DNA of 29,446 bases from BS750m-G62 sp046483505 (GTDB taxonomy: Bacteria; Planctomycetota; Phycisphaerae; FEN-1346), in the NCBI GenBank assembly GCA_046483505.1, contig JAWODB010000007.1, positions 1 to 29,446 on the forward strand, read 5' to 3'. The first letter of the stretch is position 1. Every line of letters begins with the position of its first letter. The notes beneath the pieces are model-generated. The model was given only the letters and a program-made list of their open reading frames with translations, was not told the origin of the DNA and did not search any database. This document shows positions 7,033 through 14,389 of the stretch, one piece after another. The position numbers and the translations under genes were made by a program.

Positions 7033-8052
7033 GTGGCGAAACGCCTGCTCATCCTGACCCGCCGGCCCAACGGGGCGCCGTTCCGCCAGCGCATCGCGCC
7101 GTACCTGGACCCGCTGCGGGAGACCGGCATCGCGCCGGCGGTCGAGGTCCTGGCGACGGCGGCGTGGGCGCGGCGGCGTCCGTTCCGCCGGGCGCGGACC
7201 TTCGACGGCCTCCTCCTGCACCGCAAGACCCTGACGTGGTGGGAGGCCCGGGCGCTCGGGCCGCGGCGCGGGCGCGGGCCCCTGATCTACGATTTCGACG
7301 ACGCGGTGATGTTCCAGGCCCGGCGGCCGGGGCGGGTGCATCCGGGCCGAGCGCGGCGGTTCGCCCGGACGGTGAGCGCGGCCGACCTCGTCCTGGCGGG
7401 GAGCACCGTCCTGGCCGACCATGCCCGCGAGGCCGGTGCCCGCCGCGTCGAGGTCGTCCCGACGGGGCTCGACACGGCCCGCTACCCGCCCAAAGAGGCG
7501 TACGAGACGGCCGACGGGCCGCGCCTCGTCTGGATCGGCAGCCGGAGCACGCTGAAGCAACTGGCGCGCCTCCGGCAGGCCCTGGCGGCCGTCGGCCGCG
7601 CGGTTCCCGGCGCCCGGCTGCGGGTCATCGCCGACGCGCCGCTCGCCGTGGAGGACCTGGAGGTCGAGAACGTGCCGTGGTCGCGCGAGACGGAGGGCCG
7701 GCTCCTGGCCGCGTGCGACGTGGGCATCGCCCCCCTGCCCGACACGGCGTACACGCGCGGCAAATGCGGGTTCAAGGTGGTCCAGTACATGGCGGCCGGG
7801 CTGCCGGTGGTCGCCAGCCCGGTGGGCGTCCAGGCGGACTACGTCCGGCCGGAGGAATCGGGCCTCCATGCGACCGGCAAAGCGGAGTGGGTCGAGGCGA
7901 TCCGGCGCCTGGCGGGCGACGCCGACCTGCGCCGGCGGTTCGGCCAGGCCGGACGGGCCCGCGTCGAGGCGGCGTTCGACCTGCGCGTCCTGGCGACGCG
8001 GGTGGAGGGGCTGGTCGGAGAGGCAATGGGCGTAACGGCAAAACAGCAATGA
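7033..8052 (+). CDS. Glycosyltransferase, GT4-like (GT-B fold)
   Basis: Predicted to transfer a sugar from a nucleotide donor, probably onto a cell-envelope glycan or lipid. The 339 residues have an N-terminal acceptor half with LIYDFDDAVMF, the variant donor-side segment PRLVWIGSRST (about 160) and the C-terminal GT4 core KCGFKVVQYMAAGLPVVASPVG (about 243-264), where the usual EX7E motif is changed. It is shorter than many GT4 enzymes but seems complete. I chose GTG 7033 because homology starts there and AAAGGG lies upstream; the 43 in-frame residues before it are translations of the repeats at 6904-6996. The last codons (ACAAAACAGCAATGA) run into a heptamer repeat. It stands alone between repeat-filled spacers, and the acceptor is unknown. 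Confidence 0.85.
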   Translation: MAKRLLILTRRPNGAPFRQRIAPYLDPLRETGIAPAVEVLATAAWARRRPFRRARTFDGLLLHRKTLTWWEARALGPRRGRGPLIYDFDDAVMFQARRPGRVHPGRARRFARTVSAADLVLAGSTVLADHAREAGARRVEVVPTGLDTARYPPKEAYETADGPRLVWIGSRSTLKQLARLRQALAAVGRAVPGARLRVIADAPLAVEDLEVENVPWSRETEGRLLAACDVGIAPLPDTAYTRGKCGFKVVQYMAAGLPVVASPVGVQADYVRPEESGLHATGKAEWVEAIRRLAGDADLRRRFGQAGRARVEAAFDLRVLATRVEGLVGEAMGVTAKQQ

Positions 8053-8087
8053 TGAACAGCGAATGATGAATGCCGAATGATGAAATG
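8048..8087. repeat. Heptamer-type repeat (AATGATG)
   Basis: Degenerate tandem 7-mers of the form AATGATG / AATGCCG, beginning at the stop codon of the glycosyltransferase gene. A similar tract overlaps the end of the tRNA nucleotidyltransferase gene at 22866. Confidence 0.6.
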
Positions 8088-8135
8088 GCGCCGTCGCGCC
8101 CAGTGCCTTTCGAGCCCGGTGCGAAAGTCACACGT

Positions 8136-8240
8136 TGTCATTCTGAGGAGCCCGCAGGGCGACGAAGAATCTCGCCGTGCGAGAACAGGACGTCAAAGAC
8201 CCCGGCGAGATCCTTCGGCCCTCCGGGCCTCAGGATGACA
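8136..8240. repeat. 105-base imperfect inverted repeat (family F)
   Basis: The left arm starts TGTCATTCTGAGG and runs to AATCTCGCC. The right arm is its imperfect complement, from GGCGAGATCC to CCTCAGGATGACA. It lies between the convergent glycosyltransferase and aminotransferase genes. A partial reversed copy is seen at about 25431-25502. No ORF is inside, so this is MITE-like. Confidence 0.75.
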
Positions 8241-8253
8241 TCGCTTTATCGAG

Positions 8254-8281
8254 GCGCGGCGGGCCAGGAGACCCGCCGCAC
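8254..8281. repeat. Family A-like stem-loop variant
   Basis: Stem GCGCGGCGGG paired with CCCGCCGCAC (one mismatch), loop CCAGGAGA. It sits just past the 3' end of the minus-strand aminotransferase gene. The loop contains the GGAGA string shared with the hairpins at 9632 and 26629. Confidence 0.6.
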
Positions 8282-8305
8282 GACACGCCGCGTTCGCCGG
8301 TTGCC

Positions 8306-9499
8306 CTACCCCGCCAGGAACGTCTCGAGCCGGTCGAGACCCTTCTCGATCTCTTCCATGCTCGTCGCGAACGATAGCCGCGCGCACCCGTCGTCGCCGA
8401 AGGCCGCGCCGGGCACGACGGCCACGTGGGCCTCCTCGAGGAGTCTGTCGGCGAAGGCGAGACTCTTCGGCACCTCGGCGTCGGGCCCGAGGACCCGCTC
8501 GTAGGCGCCGCTGAAGTCCGGGAAGACGTAGAAGGCGCCCTGCGGCCGGACGAGGCGGACGCCGTCCATGGCGGCGAGGCGGTCGGCCATGACCTTCCGC
8601 CGCCCGTCGAACGCCTCGTACATGGCGCGGGTCGGTTCCTGCGGGCCGCTGACGGCGGCGATGGCGGCGTACTCGGCAATGGACGTCGGGGCGGAGGTCG
8701 ACTGGCTCTGGAGCCGGCCGATGGCCGCGATGACCTCCTTCGGCCCGGCCGCCCAGCCGATGCGCCAGCCGGTCATCGCCCACGTCTTGGACGCCCCGCC
8801 GAACGTGATCGTCTGGTCCGCGAGGCCCGGCCGCAGCGTCGCAAACGAGCACGTCTCCACGCCGTCGTAGACGAGTTCGTTGTAGATTTCATCGGCGAAG
8901 ACCCAGACGTCGCGGCCGGCGACGACCTGGGCGAGGGCGTCGAGTTCGTCGCGCGTGTACACCGCGCCCGTCGGGTTCGAGGGCGAGTTGAGGACCAGGG
9001 CGCGGGTCTTGTCCGTGACGGCGGCGGCCAACTGTTCCGGCGTCATCTTGAAGCCCTGCTCCACGCCGGCGTGGACGACGAGGGCCTCGCCGCCGGCGAA
9101 GCGAATCTGCTCCGGGTACGAGACCCAGTACGGGGCGGGGAGGACGGCCTCGTCGCCGGGTTCCAGGACCGCCAGGAACGCCTCGAAGAGGGCGTACTTG
9201 CCGCCCGTCGTGATGCAGATCTGCTCCGGCGCGTACGACAGGCCGCAGGTGCGGTCGAGGTAGTCGGCGACGGCGGCCTTGAGGTCCGCCAGGCCGGACG
9301 CCGGCACGATGTAGCCGTGATGGCCGTCGCGGATGGCCTGGATGCCGGCCTCGCAGATGTGGTCGGGGGTTTTGAAGTCGGGCTGGCCGGCGCCGAAACT
9401 GACGACGTCGGCGCCGTCGGCCTTCATCTGCTTGGCCTTGGCGGAGACGGCCAGGGTCATGGAGGGCTGGATGCGCTGGACGCGTTGGGCGATTTGCAT
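8306..9499 (-). CDS. Pyridoxal phosphate-dependent aminotransferase, aspartate aminotransferase-like
   Basis: Class I/II fold-type I aminotransferase, most like the subgroup Ib aspartate aminotransferases that also serve as prephenate or aromatic aminotransferases. It would transfer the amino group between aspartate and 2-oxoglutarate in the cytosol. The 397 residues show the N-terminal SFGAGQPDFKTP, TTGGKYALFEAF, the cofactor-binding NSPSNPTGAVY, DEIYNELVY, and the Schiff-base lysine in GGASKTWAMTGWRIGW (Lys238). A C-terminal CARLSFATS holds the carboxylate-binding Arg. Length is typical. ATG 9499 is preceded by GAAGGGACT. It is not in an evident operon: the coiled-coil gene lies 182 bases upstream on the same strand, with a terminator-like hairpin between. 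Confidence 0.92.
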   Translation of the reverse strand: MQIAQRVQRIQPSMTLAVSAKAKQMKADGADVVSFGAGQPDFKTPDHICEAGIQAIRDGHHGYIVPASGLADLKAAVADYLDRTCGLSYAPEQICITTGGKYALFEAFLAVLEPGDEAVLPAPYWVSYPEQIRFAGGEALVVHAGVEQGFKMTPEQLAAAVTDKTRALVLNSPSNPTGAVYTRDELDALAQVVAGRDVWVFADEIYNELVYDGVETCSFATLRPGLADQTITFGGASKTWAMTGWRIGWAAGPKEVIAAIGRLQSQSTSAPTSIAEYAAIAAVSGPQEPTRAMYEAFDGRRKVMADRLAAMDGVRLVRPQGAFYVFPDFSGAYERVLGPDAEVPKSLAFADRLLEEAHVAVVPGAAFGDDGCARLSFATSMEEIEKGLDRLETFLAG

Positions 9500-9556
9500 G
9501 GGTGAGTCCCTTCATGTCGGGCGTGGTCCGGCCGACATGTCCGGCCGGAAATCCGG

Positions 9557-9588
9557 ATCGCCCGGCCGGGCAAGACCGGCCGGGCCAC
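9557..9588. repeat. Family C stem-loop
   Basis: Palindrome CCCGGCCGG paired with CCGGCCGGG around GCAAGA. Twenty-six bases (9559-9584) are identical to 12556-12581 inside polA, and 30 bases match the reverse complement of 16539-16568. It lies upstream of the aminotransferase gene. Confidence 0.85.
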
Positions 9589-9626
9589 ACAAGGGTCGGG
9601 GCTCGAACAGCACGGGCGATTCGTGT

Positions 9627-9656
9627 AAAAGCGCGGCGGCCGGAGAGGCCGCCGCG
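9627..9656 (-). terminator. Probable intrinsic terminator of the coiled-coil gene
   Basis: On the minus strand, a 10-bp all-GC stem (CGCGGCGGCC / GGCCGCCGCG) with a 5-base loop is followed by CTTTTACAC, 26 bases beyond the stop codon at 9682. The stem is a variant of the family A palindrome. Confidence 0.5.
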
Positions 9657-9681
9657 AGGGTCCACCCAGTCATGGCCGGGG

Positions 9682-11142
9682 TTAACTCTGGCCGGCGATG
9701 CCCACGAGCCCGAGGAACCGGTTGAGGTTCAGGATGGGGATCGAGAAGTTCTCGGCCCGGGCCTTGTCCTCGGTGTACTCGATGAACGCCTTGCGGGCCT
9801 CCTGGTACTCCTGCTGCTTCTGGGGACTCTCGGCGGGTCCGGGCGCCGCGGGGACCGGCGGTTCCTCGCCGGTGACCAGGAAGTCCGTCTGGACGGTGAG
9901 TTGCTCGTCGACGCGGCCGCCGAACTCCTGGATCAGGGCCTTGAGTTCCTCGGTGTCGTCGAACCCGTCGCCGTCGGTATCCATTTTGCCGATGAGGCGG
10001 AACCGCATGCGGCGCTGGCGGTCGTAGACGGGGTTGTGGAGGACGTCGCCGGCGACGACCGGGTTGTCGCCCTGGATTTCATAGATGCGGAGTTCGCAGG
10101 CGTTCTCCATGATCTTGACGATGCGGCAGTTGGCCTTGGCCTGCGGCGTGGTGGTGCCGAGTTCGCTCGGGCTGAAGACGGAGAACGTCATGCCGAGGAG
10201 GACGCCGTCGTCCCGCCCCAGGTTGCCGTAGGCCACCTGGCCCTGCTCGGCAATGCTGACGATGCGGCCGTCGACGCCGGTCTCGGTGGGCACCTGGCGG
10301 AACTGGGCGACGACCTGGGAGAGGTCCTTGAGGTCGTTCTGGAGCGTGGTGATCTGGTTCTTGAGTTTGTCGGCCTCCTGGCGCCACTTGGCGCGGTCGC
10401 GGAGCAACCGGTCCTGGACGCGGTCCTTCTCCTCCTTGAGGCGCTGGGCCATTTCCTCGGCGCTGGTGCGGGCCTGGGTCAGGCGCTGCTTCTCGTCGGC
10501 CAGGTCCTGCTCGAGTTGGGCGACCTGGCGTTTGTGCTCGGCCTTGGCGGCCTCGAGTTCGCCGCGGACGCCCTCGATCTGCTTCTCGAGGTTCTTGATG
10601 GCAGCGTCGTCCTCGACGACCTGCTGGCCGAGGGCGTCGACCCGCTGCACGAGGGCCCGGATGGCGGCGACCATGCTGGTGGGCTGGATGTCGGCCGGGG
10701 CCGATTCCTCGCCCAGGGCGTAGGAGGCCTGGAGTTTCTGCTCCGTCTGGACGAGGATGTCGCTGGTCCGTTTCAGGACGTCGCTGACGCTCTGGCGGAG
10801 TTCCTCGCCGAACTGGTTCTGGAACGGGTCGCCGGAGAGCCGCTCCGTGAGGCGCTGGACCTCCTTGCGGTAGAGGTTGGCCTGCTGGTCCTTGGTTTCG
10901 ATGATGTCGAGGAGGTTCCCGCCGGCGTCCTCGTACTTCTCCAGGGCCTGGCGCCAGAGCCCGGTGGTGTCCGGCACGGACTGGAGGCGTGCCTCGCCGA
11001 AGGCGCGGCGAAGGGCCTCGGACTTCTGGCTGTAGACCCATCCCCAGCCGACCGCACAGGCGACCGTGAGGACGGCAAAGGCAATCACCAGGTACAGGAG
11101 ATAGGGGCTTGCGCGTCGGGCGTGAATCATTCGCCTGGCCAT
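9682..11142 (-). CDS. Membrane-anchored coiled-coil protein of unknown function
   Basis: I do not recognise a named family. The 486 residues begin with a short basic segment and one membrane helix (about 13-36), so the rest probably lies outside the cytoplasm. A long heptad-rich coiled coil follows (about 165-290, with many E, K, Q, L and A). A beta-rich domain comes next (about 295-380: VDGRIVSI, VAYGNLGRDDGVLLGMTFSVF, CRIVKIMENACELRIYE). Then comes a calcium-loop-like DTDGDGFDDTEEL (388-400), and the tail ends NLNRFLGLVGIAGQS. The start is ATG 11142, because GGAGGTG sits five bases upstream; the TTG one codon earlier is too close to that site. It has its own promoter (11248-11276) and a terminator-like hairpin downstream. 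A structural or cell-envelope role is a guess. Confidence 0.8.
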   Translation of the reverse strand: MARRMIHARRASPYLLYLVIAFAVLTVACAVGWGWVYSQKSEALRRAFGEARLQSVPDTTGLWRQALEKYEDAGGNLLDIIETKDQQANLYRKEVQRLTERLSGDPFQNQFGEELRQSVSDVLKRTSDILVQTEQKLQASYALGEESAPADIQPTSMVAAIRALVQRVDALGQQVVEDDAAIKNLEKQIEGVRGELEAAKAEHKRQVAQLEQDLADEKQRLTQARTSAEEMAQRLKEEKDRVQDRLLRDRAKWRQEADKLKNQITTLQNDLKDLSQVVAQFRQVPTETGVDGRIVSIAEQGQVAYGNLGRDDGVLLGMTFSVFSPSELGTTTPQAKANCRIVKIMENACELRIYEIQGDNPVVAGDVLHNPVYDRQRRMRFRLIGKMDTDGDGFDDTEELKALIQEFGGRVDEQLTVQTDFLVTGEEPPVPAAPGPAESPQKQQEYQEARKAFIEYTEDKARAENFSIPILNLNRFLGLVGIAGQS

Positions 11143-11247
11143 CAATCACCTCCGCTTTGACCCGGTCCCCGGCCCGAAAGGCAGGGCATCCGCCCCGGCA
11201 GACAACCAGTGCGAACGGGCGCCCGGATGGGTGCTAACGCCCAGGCA

Positions 11248-11276
11248 ACCCTAGATTTGGGGGCCGCGCGTGTCAA
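11248..11276 (-). promoter_or_regulatory. Predicted promoter of the coiled-coil gene
   Basis: On the minus strand: TTGACA at 11276-11271, 17 bases, then TAGGGT at 11253-11248. The leader would be about 100 bases. It is back to back with the polA promoter about 95 bases away. Confidence 0.6.
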
Positions 11277-11369
11277 CAAAAAAACCCTCGCATGGACCTC
11301 CACCAGATTATACGCGGCAGGAGCCCCGGCCCGCAGCCGAAGCCCGCCTCCGGTGCGCGAACATCCCGC

Positions 11370-11397
11370 TTGACACCGCGCCGCCGCCCGCTAGGCT
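11370..11397 (+). promoter_or_regulatory. Predicted polA promoter
   Basis: A perfect TTGACA at 11370-11375, 16 bases, then TAGGCT at 11392-11397 followed by GGACGGG. The cold-shock promoter has TACGCT followed by the same GGACGGG. The leader would be only about 15 bases, tightly packed with the GGGAGG ribosome binding site before ATG 11419. Confidence 0.5.
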
Positions 11398-11418
11398 GGA
11401 CGGGGGAGGTCTTGCCGC

Positions 11419-14148
11419 ATGTCCGACCGACTCTACATCATCGACAGCCACGGCCAACTCTACGCCAGTTACTACGCCATCGGGAACCTGACCAGCCCCA
11501 CGGGCGAACCGACGGGCGCCACCTTCGGCTTCGTCGGCACGCTCCTGAAGGTGCTGCGCGAGGAGACGCCCGACTACCTCGTCGCGTGCTTCGACCTGCC
11601 CGGCCCGACCCATCGCCACGAGGCCTACGCCGAGTACAAGGCCCAGCGTAAGCCCGTGCCGGACGACCTGCCCGTCCAGGTGGAGCGGGTGCACGAAATC
11701 CTGCGCCTGCTGGGCGTACCGGCCATCGAGTCGCCGGGGTACGAGGCGGACGACTGCATCGCGGCGGTGGTCCGGTGGGCGCGGGCGCACGACCTGGAGG
11801 TCGTCGTCTGCTCGCGCGACAAGGACCTGGAACAACTCGTCGGGCCGGGCGTGGAGATGCTCGACGCCCGCTCCTTCGAGCACCTCGACGCCGAGGCCAT
11901 CGAGGCGAAGCGCGGCGTGCGGCCGGGGCAGATGGCCGACGTCCTCGCCCTCATGGGCGATGCGACCGACAACATCCCCGGCGTGCCGGGCGTCGGCCCG
12001 AAGACCGCCACGAAACTCATCGGCGAGTACGGCGACCTGGAGACGCTGCTCGCCCGCGCGGGCGAGGTCAAGGGCAAGATGGGCGAGCGCCTGCGCGCCC
12101 ACGCCGACGACGCCCGCCGCAGCCGCGACCTCGTCCTCCTGGACGACCGGGTGCCGCTCGACTTGGACCTCGAGGCCTGCCGCACCCCCGCCGACTACGA
12201 CGCCGAGGCCCTGGCCGCCGTGTTCCGCGAACTCGGATTCAACCGGTACATCGAGGAGTTCGACCTGGCGGGGACCGGGACGGGCGGCGAGATCGCCGTC
12301 CACGTGGTCGAGACGGAGCAGGCCTTGCAGAACCTGGCGGCGGCGCTGGCCGAGGTGGACGCCTTCGCGTTCGACACCGAAACGACGAGCGCCCGCCCGC
12401 GGGAGGCGGACCTGGTGGGCGTCTCCATCGCGTGGACCGACGGCGAGGGGTACTACGTGCCCGTCCGCGGGCCGGACGCCGAGCGGTGCCTGCCCCTCGA
12501 GACGGTCCGCGAGGTGCTCGGGCCGGTGCTCGGCGGTAGCAGCGGCGAATCAGAACGCCCGGCCGGGCAAGACCGGCCGGGGCACCATGGCGGGACTCGC
12601 CTCCTCGTCGGCCAGAACCTGAAGTACGACCGCCTCGTCTGCCTCCGGGCCGGCATCGACCTGGCCGAACCGTATTTCGATACGATGGTGGCGGCGTACC
12701 TGTCGAACCCCGGGCGGCGGCAGTACGGGCTGGACGCCCTGGCCCTGGACTACTTCGGGCACAAGATGATTCCGCTCTCGGACCTGCTGGGCCCGAAGAA
12801 GGACGAGCGGCTCATGGACGCCGTCCCCATCGACCAGGTGGCCGAGTACGCCGTCGAGGACGCCGTCGTCACGTGGCGGCTGAAGGGGCGGCTCCAGAAG
12901 GAACTGGAGGAGAAAGGCCTGGCGGACCTGGCGCGCGACGTCGAGATGCCGCTCGTGCCGGTCCTGGCCGCGATGGAGGAGACGGGCATCGCCGTCGACC
13001 GCCAGGTGCTGGAGGCGATCGCGACGGACCTGGACGGGCGCCTCTCGGCCCTGGAGCGCGAAATATACGCGGCCGCCGGCCGCGAGTTCGGCATCAACTC
13101 GCCCCAGCAACTCGCCGAGGTCCTGTTCGAGGAACAGGGCCTGGCGCCGCTCAAGAAGACGGCCAAGGGCAAACGGCCGTCGACCGACGCCTCCGTCCTG
13201 ACGGAACTGGCCCGGCGGCATCCCCTGCCCCGGCTGGTGCTGGAGTACCGGAGCCTGGCGAAACTGAAGGGCACGTACGTGGATGCCCTGCCGGCGCTCG
13301 TCGATCCCGCCGACGGGCGCATCCACACCTCGTTCAACCAGACGGCCACCGCGACGGGGCGGCTGAGTTCGTCCGACCCGAACCTCCAGAACATCCCCAT
13401 CCGCACCGACGAGGGCCGGCAGATTCGCCGGGCGTTCGTGCCGGGCGAGGACGGCTGGGTGCTGCTGGCGGCGGACTACTCGCAGATCGAGTTGCGGATG
13501 CTCGCCCACTTCTCCCAAGACGGGGCCCTGGTGCGGGCCTTCCAGGAGGACCGCGACATCCACGCCTTCGTCGCCGCCCAGATTCACGGCGTGGACGAAG
13601 ACGACGTGACGTACGACATGCGGCGGGTGGCGAAGATCGTCAACTTCAGCCTCATCTACGGCAAGACGGCCTACGGCCTGTCGCGGGACCTCGACATTCC
13701 GGTGCCTGAAGCCGAACAGTTCATCGATGAGTACTTCGACCGCTACGGGGCCGTCCGCGACTTCACCGCCCAAGTGCTGGACCGGGCCGAGGCCGACGGC
13801 TACGTCACGACCATCCTCGGCCGCCGCCGGCCGATCGAGGGCATCGGCAAGAAGGACCTGAAGCGGCTGAACTTCCCCGAGCGGACGGCGATCAACACGG
13901 TGATCCAGGGGTCGGCGGCGGACCTGATCAAGGTGGCGATGAACCGCATCTGGCGGCGCCTGGGGCGCGAGGCCCGGCCCACCCGCCTCCTCCTCCAGAT
14001 TCACGACGAACTCATCTTCGAGACGCCCCAAAAAACCCTCGCCGACGAGCAGACCTGGATCACCGACGAGATGACCTCGGCCATGGACCTGCGGGTCCCC
14101 CTGACGGTCCACGTGGCGACGGGGACGAATTGGATGGAAGCCGAATAA
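11419..14148 (+). CDS. polA: DNA polymerase I
   Basis: Repair and replication polymerase that removes RNA primers and fills gaps. The 909 residues have all three domains. The 5' nuclease has IDSHGQLYASYYAI, YEADDCIA, SRDKDLEQL and GDATDNIPGVPGVGPKTA. The 3'-5' exonuclease motifs are intact: FDTET (Asp319, Glu321), GQNLKYD (398-404) and YAVEDAVVTW. The polymerase has DYSQIELRML (Asp686), RRVAKIVNFSLIYGKTAYG and QIHDELIFE (His862, Asp863). GGGAGG precedes ATG 11419. The oddity is that residues about 376-394, between exonuclease motifs I and II, are encoded by an in-frame copy of the family C palindrome (12556-12581) found in intergenic DNA. Proofreading therefore looks retained, with a foreign loop added. 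The stop codon also touches a heptamer repeat. Confidence 0.97.
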   Translation: MSDRLYIIDSHGQLYASYYAIGNLTSPTGEPTGATFGFVGTLLKVLREETPDYLVACFDLPGPTHRHEAYAEYKAQRKPVPDDLPVQVERVHEILRLLGVPAIESPGYEADDCIAAVVRWARAHDLEVVVCSRDKDLEQLVGPGVEMLDARSFEHLDAEAIEAKRGVRPGQMADVLALMGDATDNIPGVPGVGPKTATKLIGEYGDLETLLARAGEVKGKMGERLRAHADDARRSRDLVLLDDRVPLDLDLEACRTPADYDAEALAAVFRELGFNRYIEEFDLAGTGTGGEIAVHVVETEQALQNLAAALAEVDAFAFDTETTSARPREADLVGVSIAWTDGEGYYVPVRGPDAERCLPLETVREVLGPVLGGSSGESERPAGQDRPGHHGGTRLLVGQNLKYDRLVCLRAGIDLAEPYFDTMVAAYLSNPGRRQYGLDALALDYFGHKMIPLSDLLGPKKDERLMDAVPIDQVAEYAVEDAVVTWRLKGRLQKELEEKGLADLARDVEMPLVPVLAAMEETGIAVDRQVLEAIATDLDGRLSALEREIYAAAGREFGINSPQQLAEVLFEEQGLAPLKKTAKGKRPSTDASVLTELARRHPLPRLVLEYRSLAKLKGTYVDALPALVDPADGRIHTSFNQTATATGRLSSSDPNLQNIPIRTDEGRQIRRAFVPGEDGWVLLAADYSQIELRMLAHFSQDGALVRAFQEDRDIHAFVAAQIHGVDEDDVTYDMRRVAKIVNFSLIYGKTAYGLSRDLDIPVPEAEQFIDEYFDRYGAVRDFTAQVLDRAEADGYVTTILGRRRPIEGIGKKDLKRLNFPERTAINTVIQGSAADLIKVAMNRIWRRLGREARPTRLLLQIHDELIFETPQKTLADEQTWITDEMTSAMDLRVPLTVHVATGTNWMEAE
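12556..12581. repeat. Family C palindrome inside the polA coding sequence
   Basis: Twenty-six bases identical to intergenic 9559-9584, encoding Arg-Pro-Ala-Gly-Gln-Asp-Arg-Pro and the next codon (from residue 380). The reading frame is preserved. It lies between exonuclease motif I and the GQNLKYD motif. Confidence 0.85.
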
Positions 14149-14152
14149 CGGC

Positions 14153-14183
14153 AATTCGGATTTCGGAATTCGGAATTCGGATT
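14153..14183. repeat. Heptamer-type repeat (ATTCGGA family)
   Basis: Short-period tract of TTTCGGA / ATTCGGA type, starting five bases after the polA stop codon. It is the complement-oriented relative of the CCGAATN tracts at 17957 and 21508 and of the tract inside coaE. Confidence 0.65.
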
Positions 14184-14254
14184 GAACGGCGAACGCCCGC
14201 CGTCGGCACCCTGTCGCTCTCGCTGAAGTCGGCTGCGTGCCGAAGCGCCGGCTT

Positions 14255-14348
14255 TTCGAGCCGGCTGCGGAAGCAGCCGGTCATTCTCATCGGCGGTGGC
14301 ACGTGCCGCGACGGATGAAGATGACCCGCCGCTCCCGCGGCGGGCTCG
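14255..14348. repeat. Head-to-head pair of GNRA stem-loop elements (locus 3)
   Basis: The forward element has TTCGAG, stem CCGGCTGC, loop GGAA, stem GCAGCCGG, then TCATTCTCATCGGCGG. The reverse element has stem CCCGCCGC, loop GGGA, stem GCGGCGGG, then TCATCTTCATCCGTCG. The two meet at the centre in the 10-base palindrome GGCACGTGCC (14298-14307). It ends 41 bases before the coaE start codon. Confidence 0.85.
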
Positions 14349-14389
14349 GGGGTGCGGGTTCGACGGCGACCGCGACTCGAGACCCTTCG

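Noticed and set aside
9502..11160. A 552-codon plus-strand frame opposite the coiled-coil gene
   Set aside because: It is the complement of a coiled-coil coding region, which automatically gives Leu/Val/Gly-rich translations. No start signal or domain is seen, and the minus strand has a strong Shine-Dalgarno site and a membrane helix.
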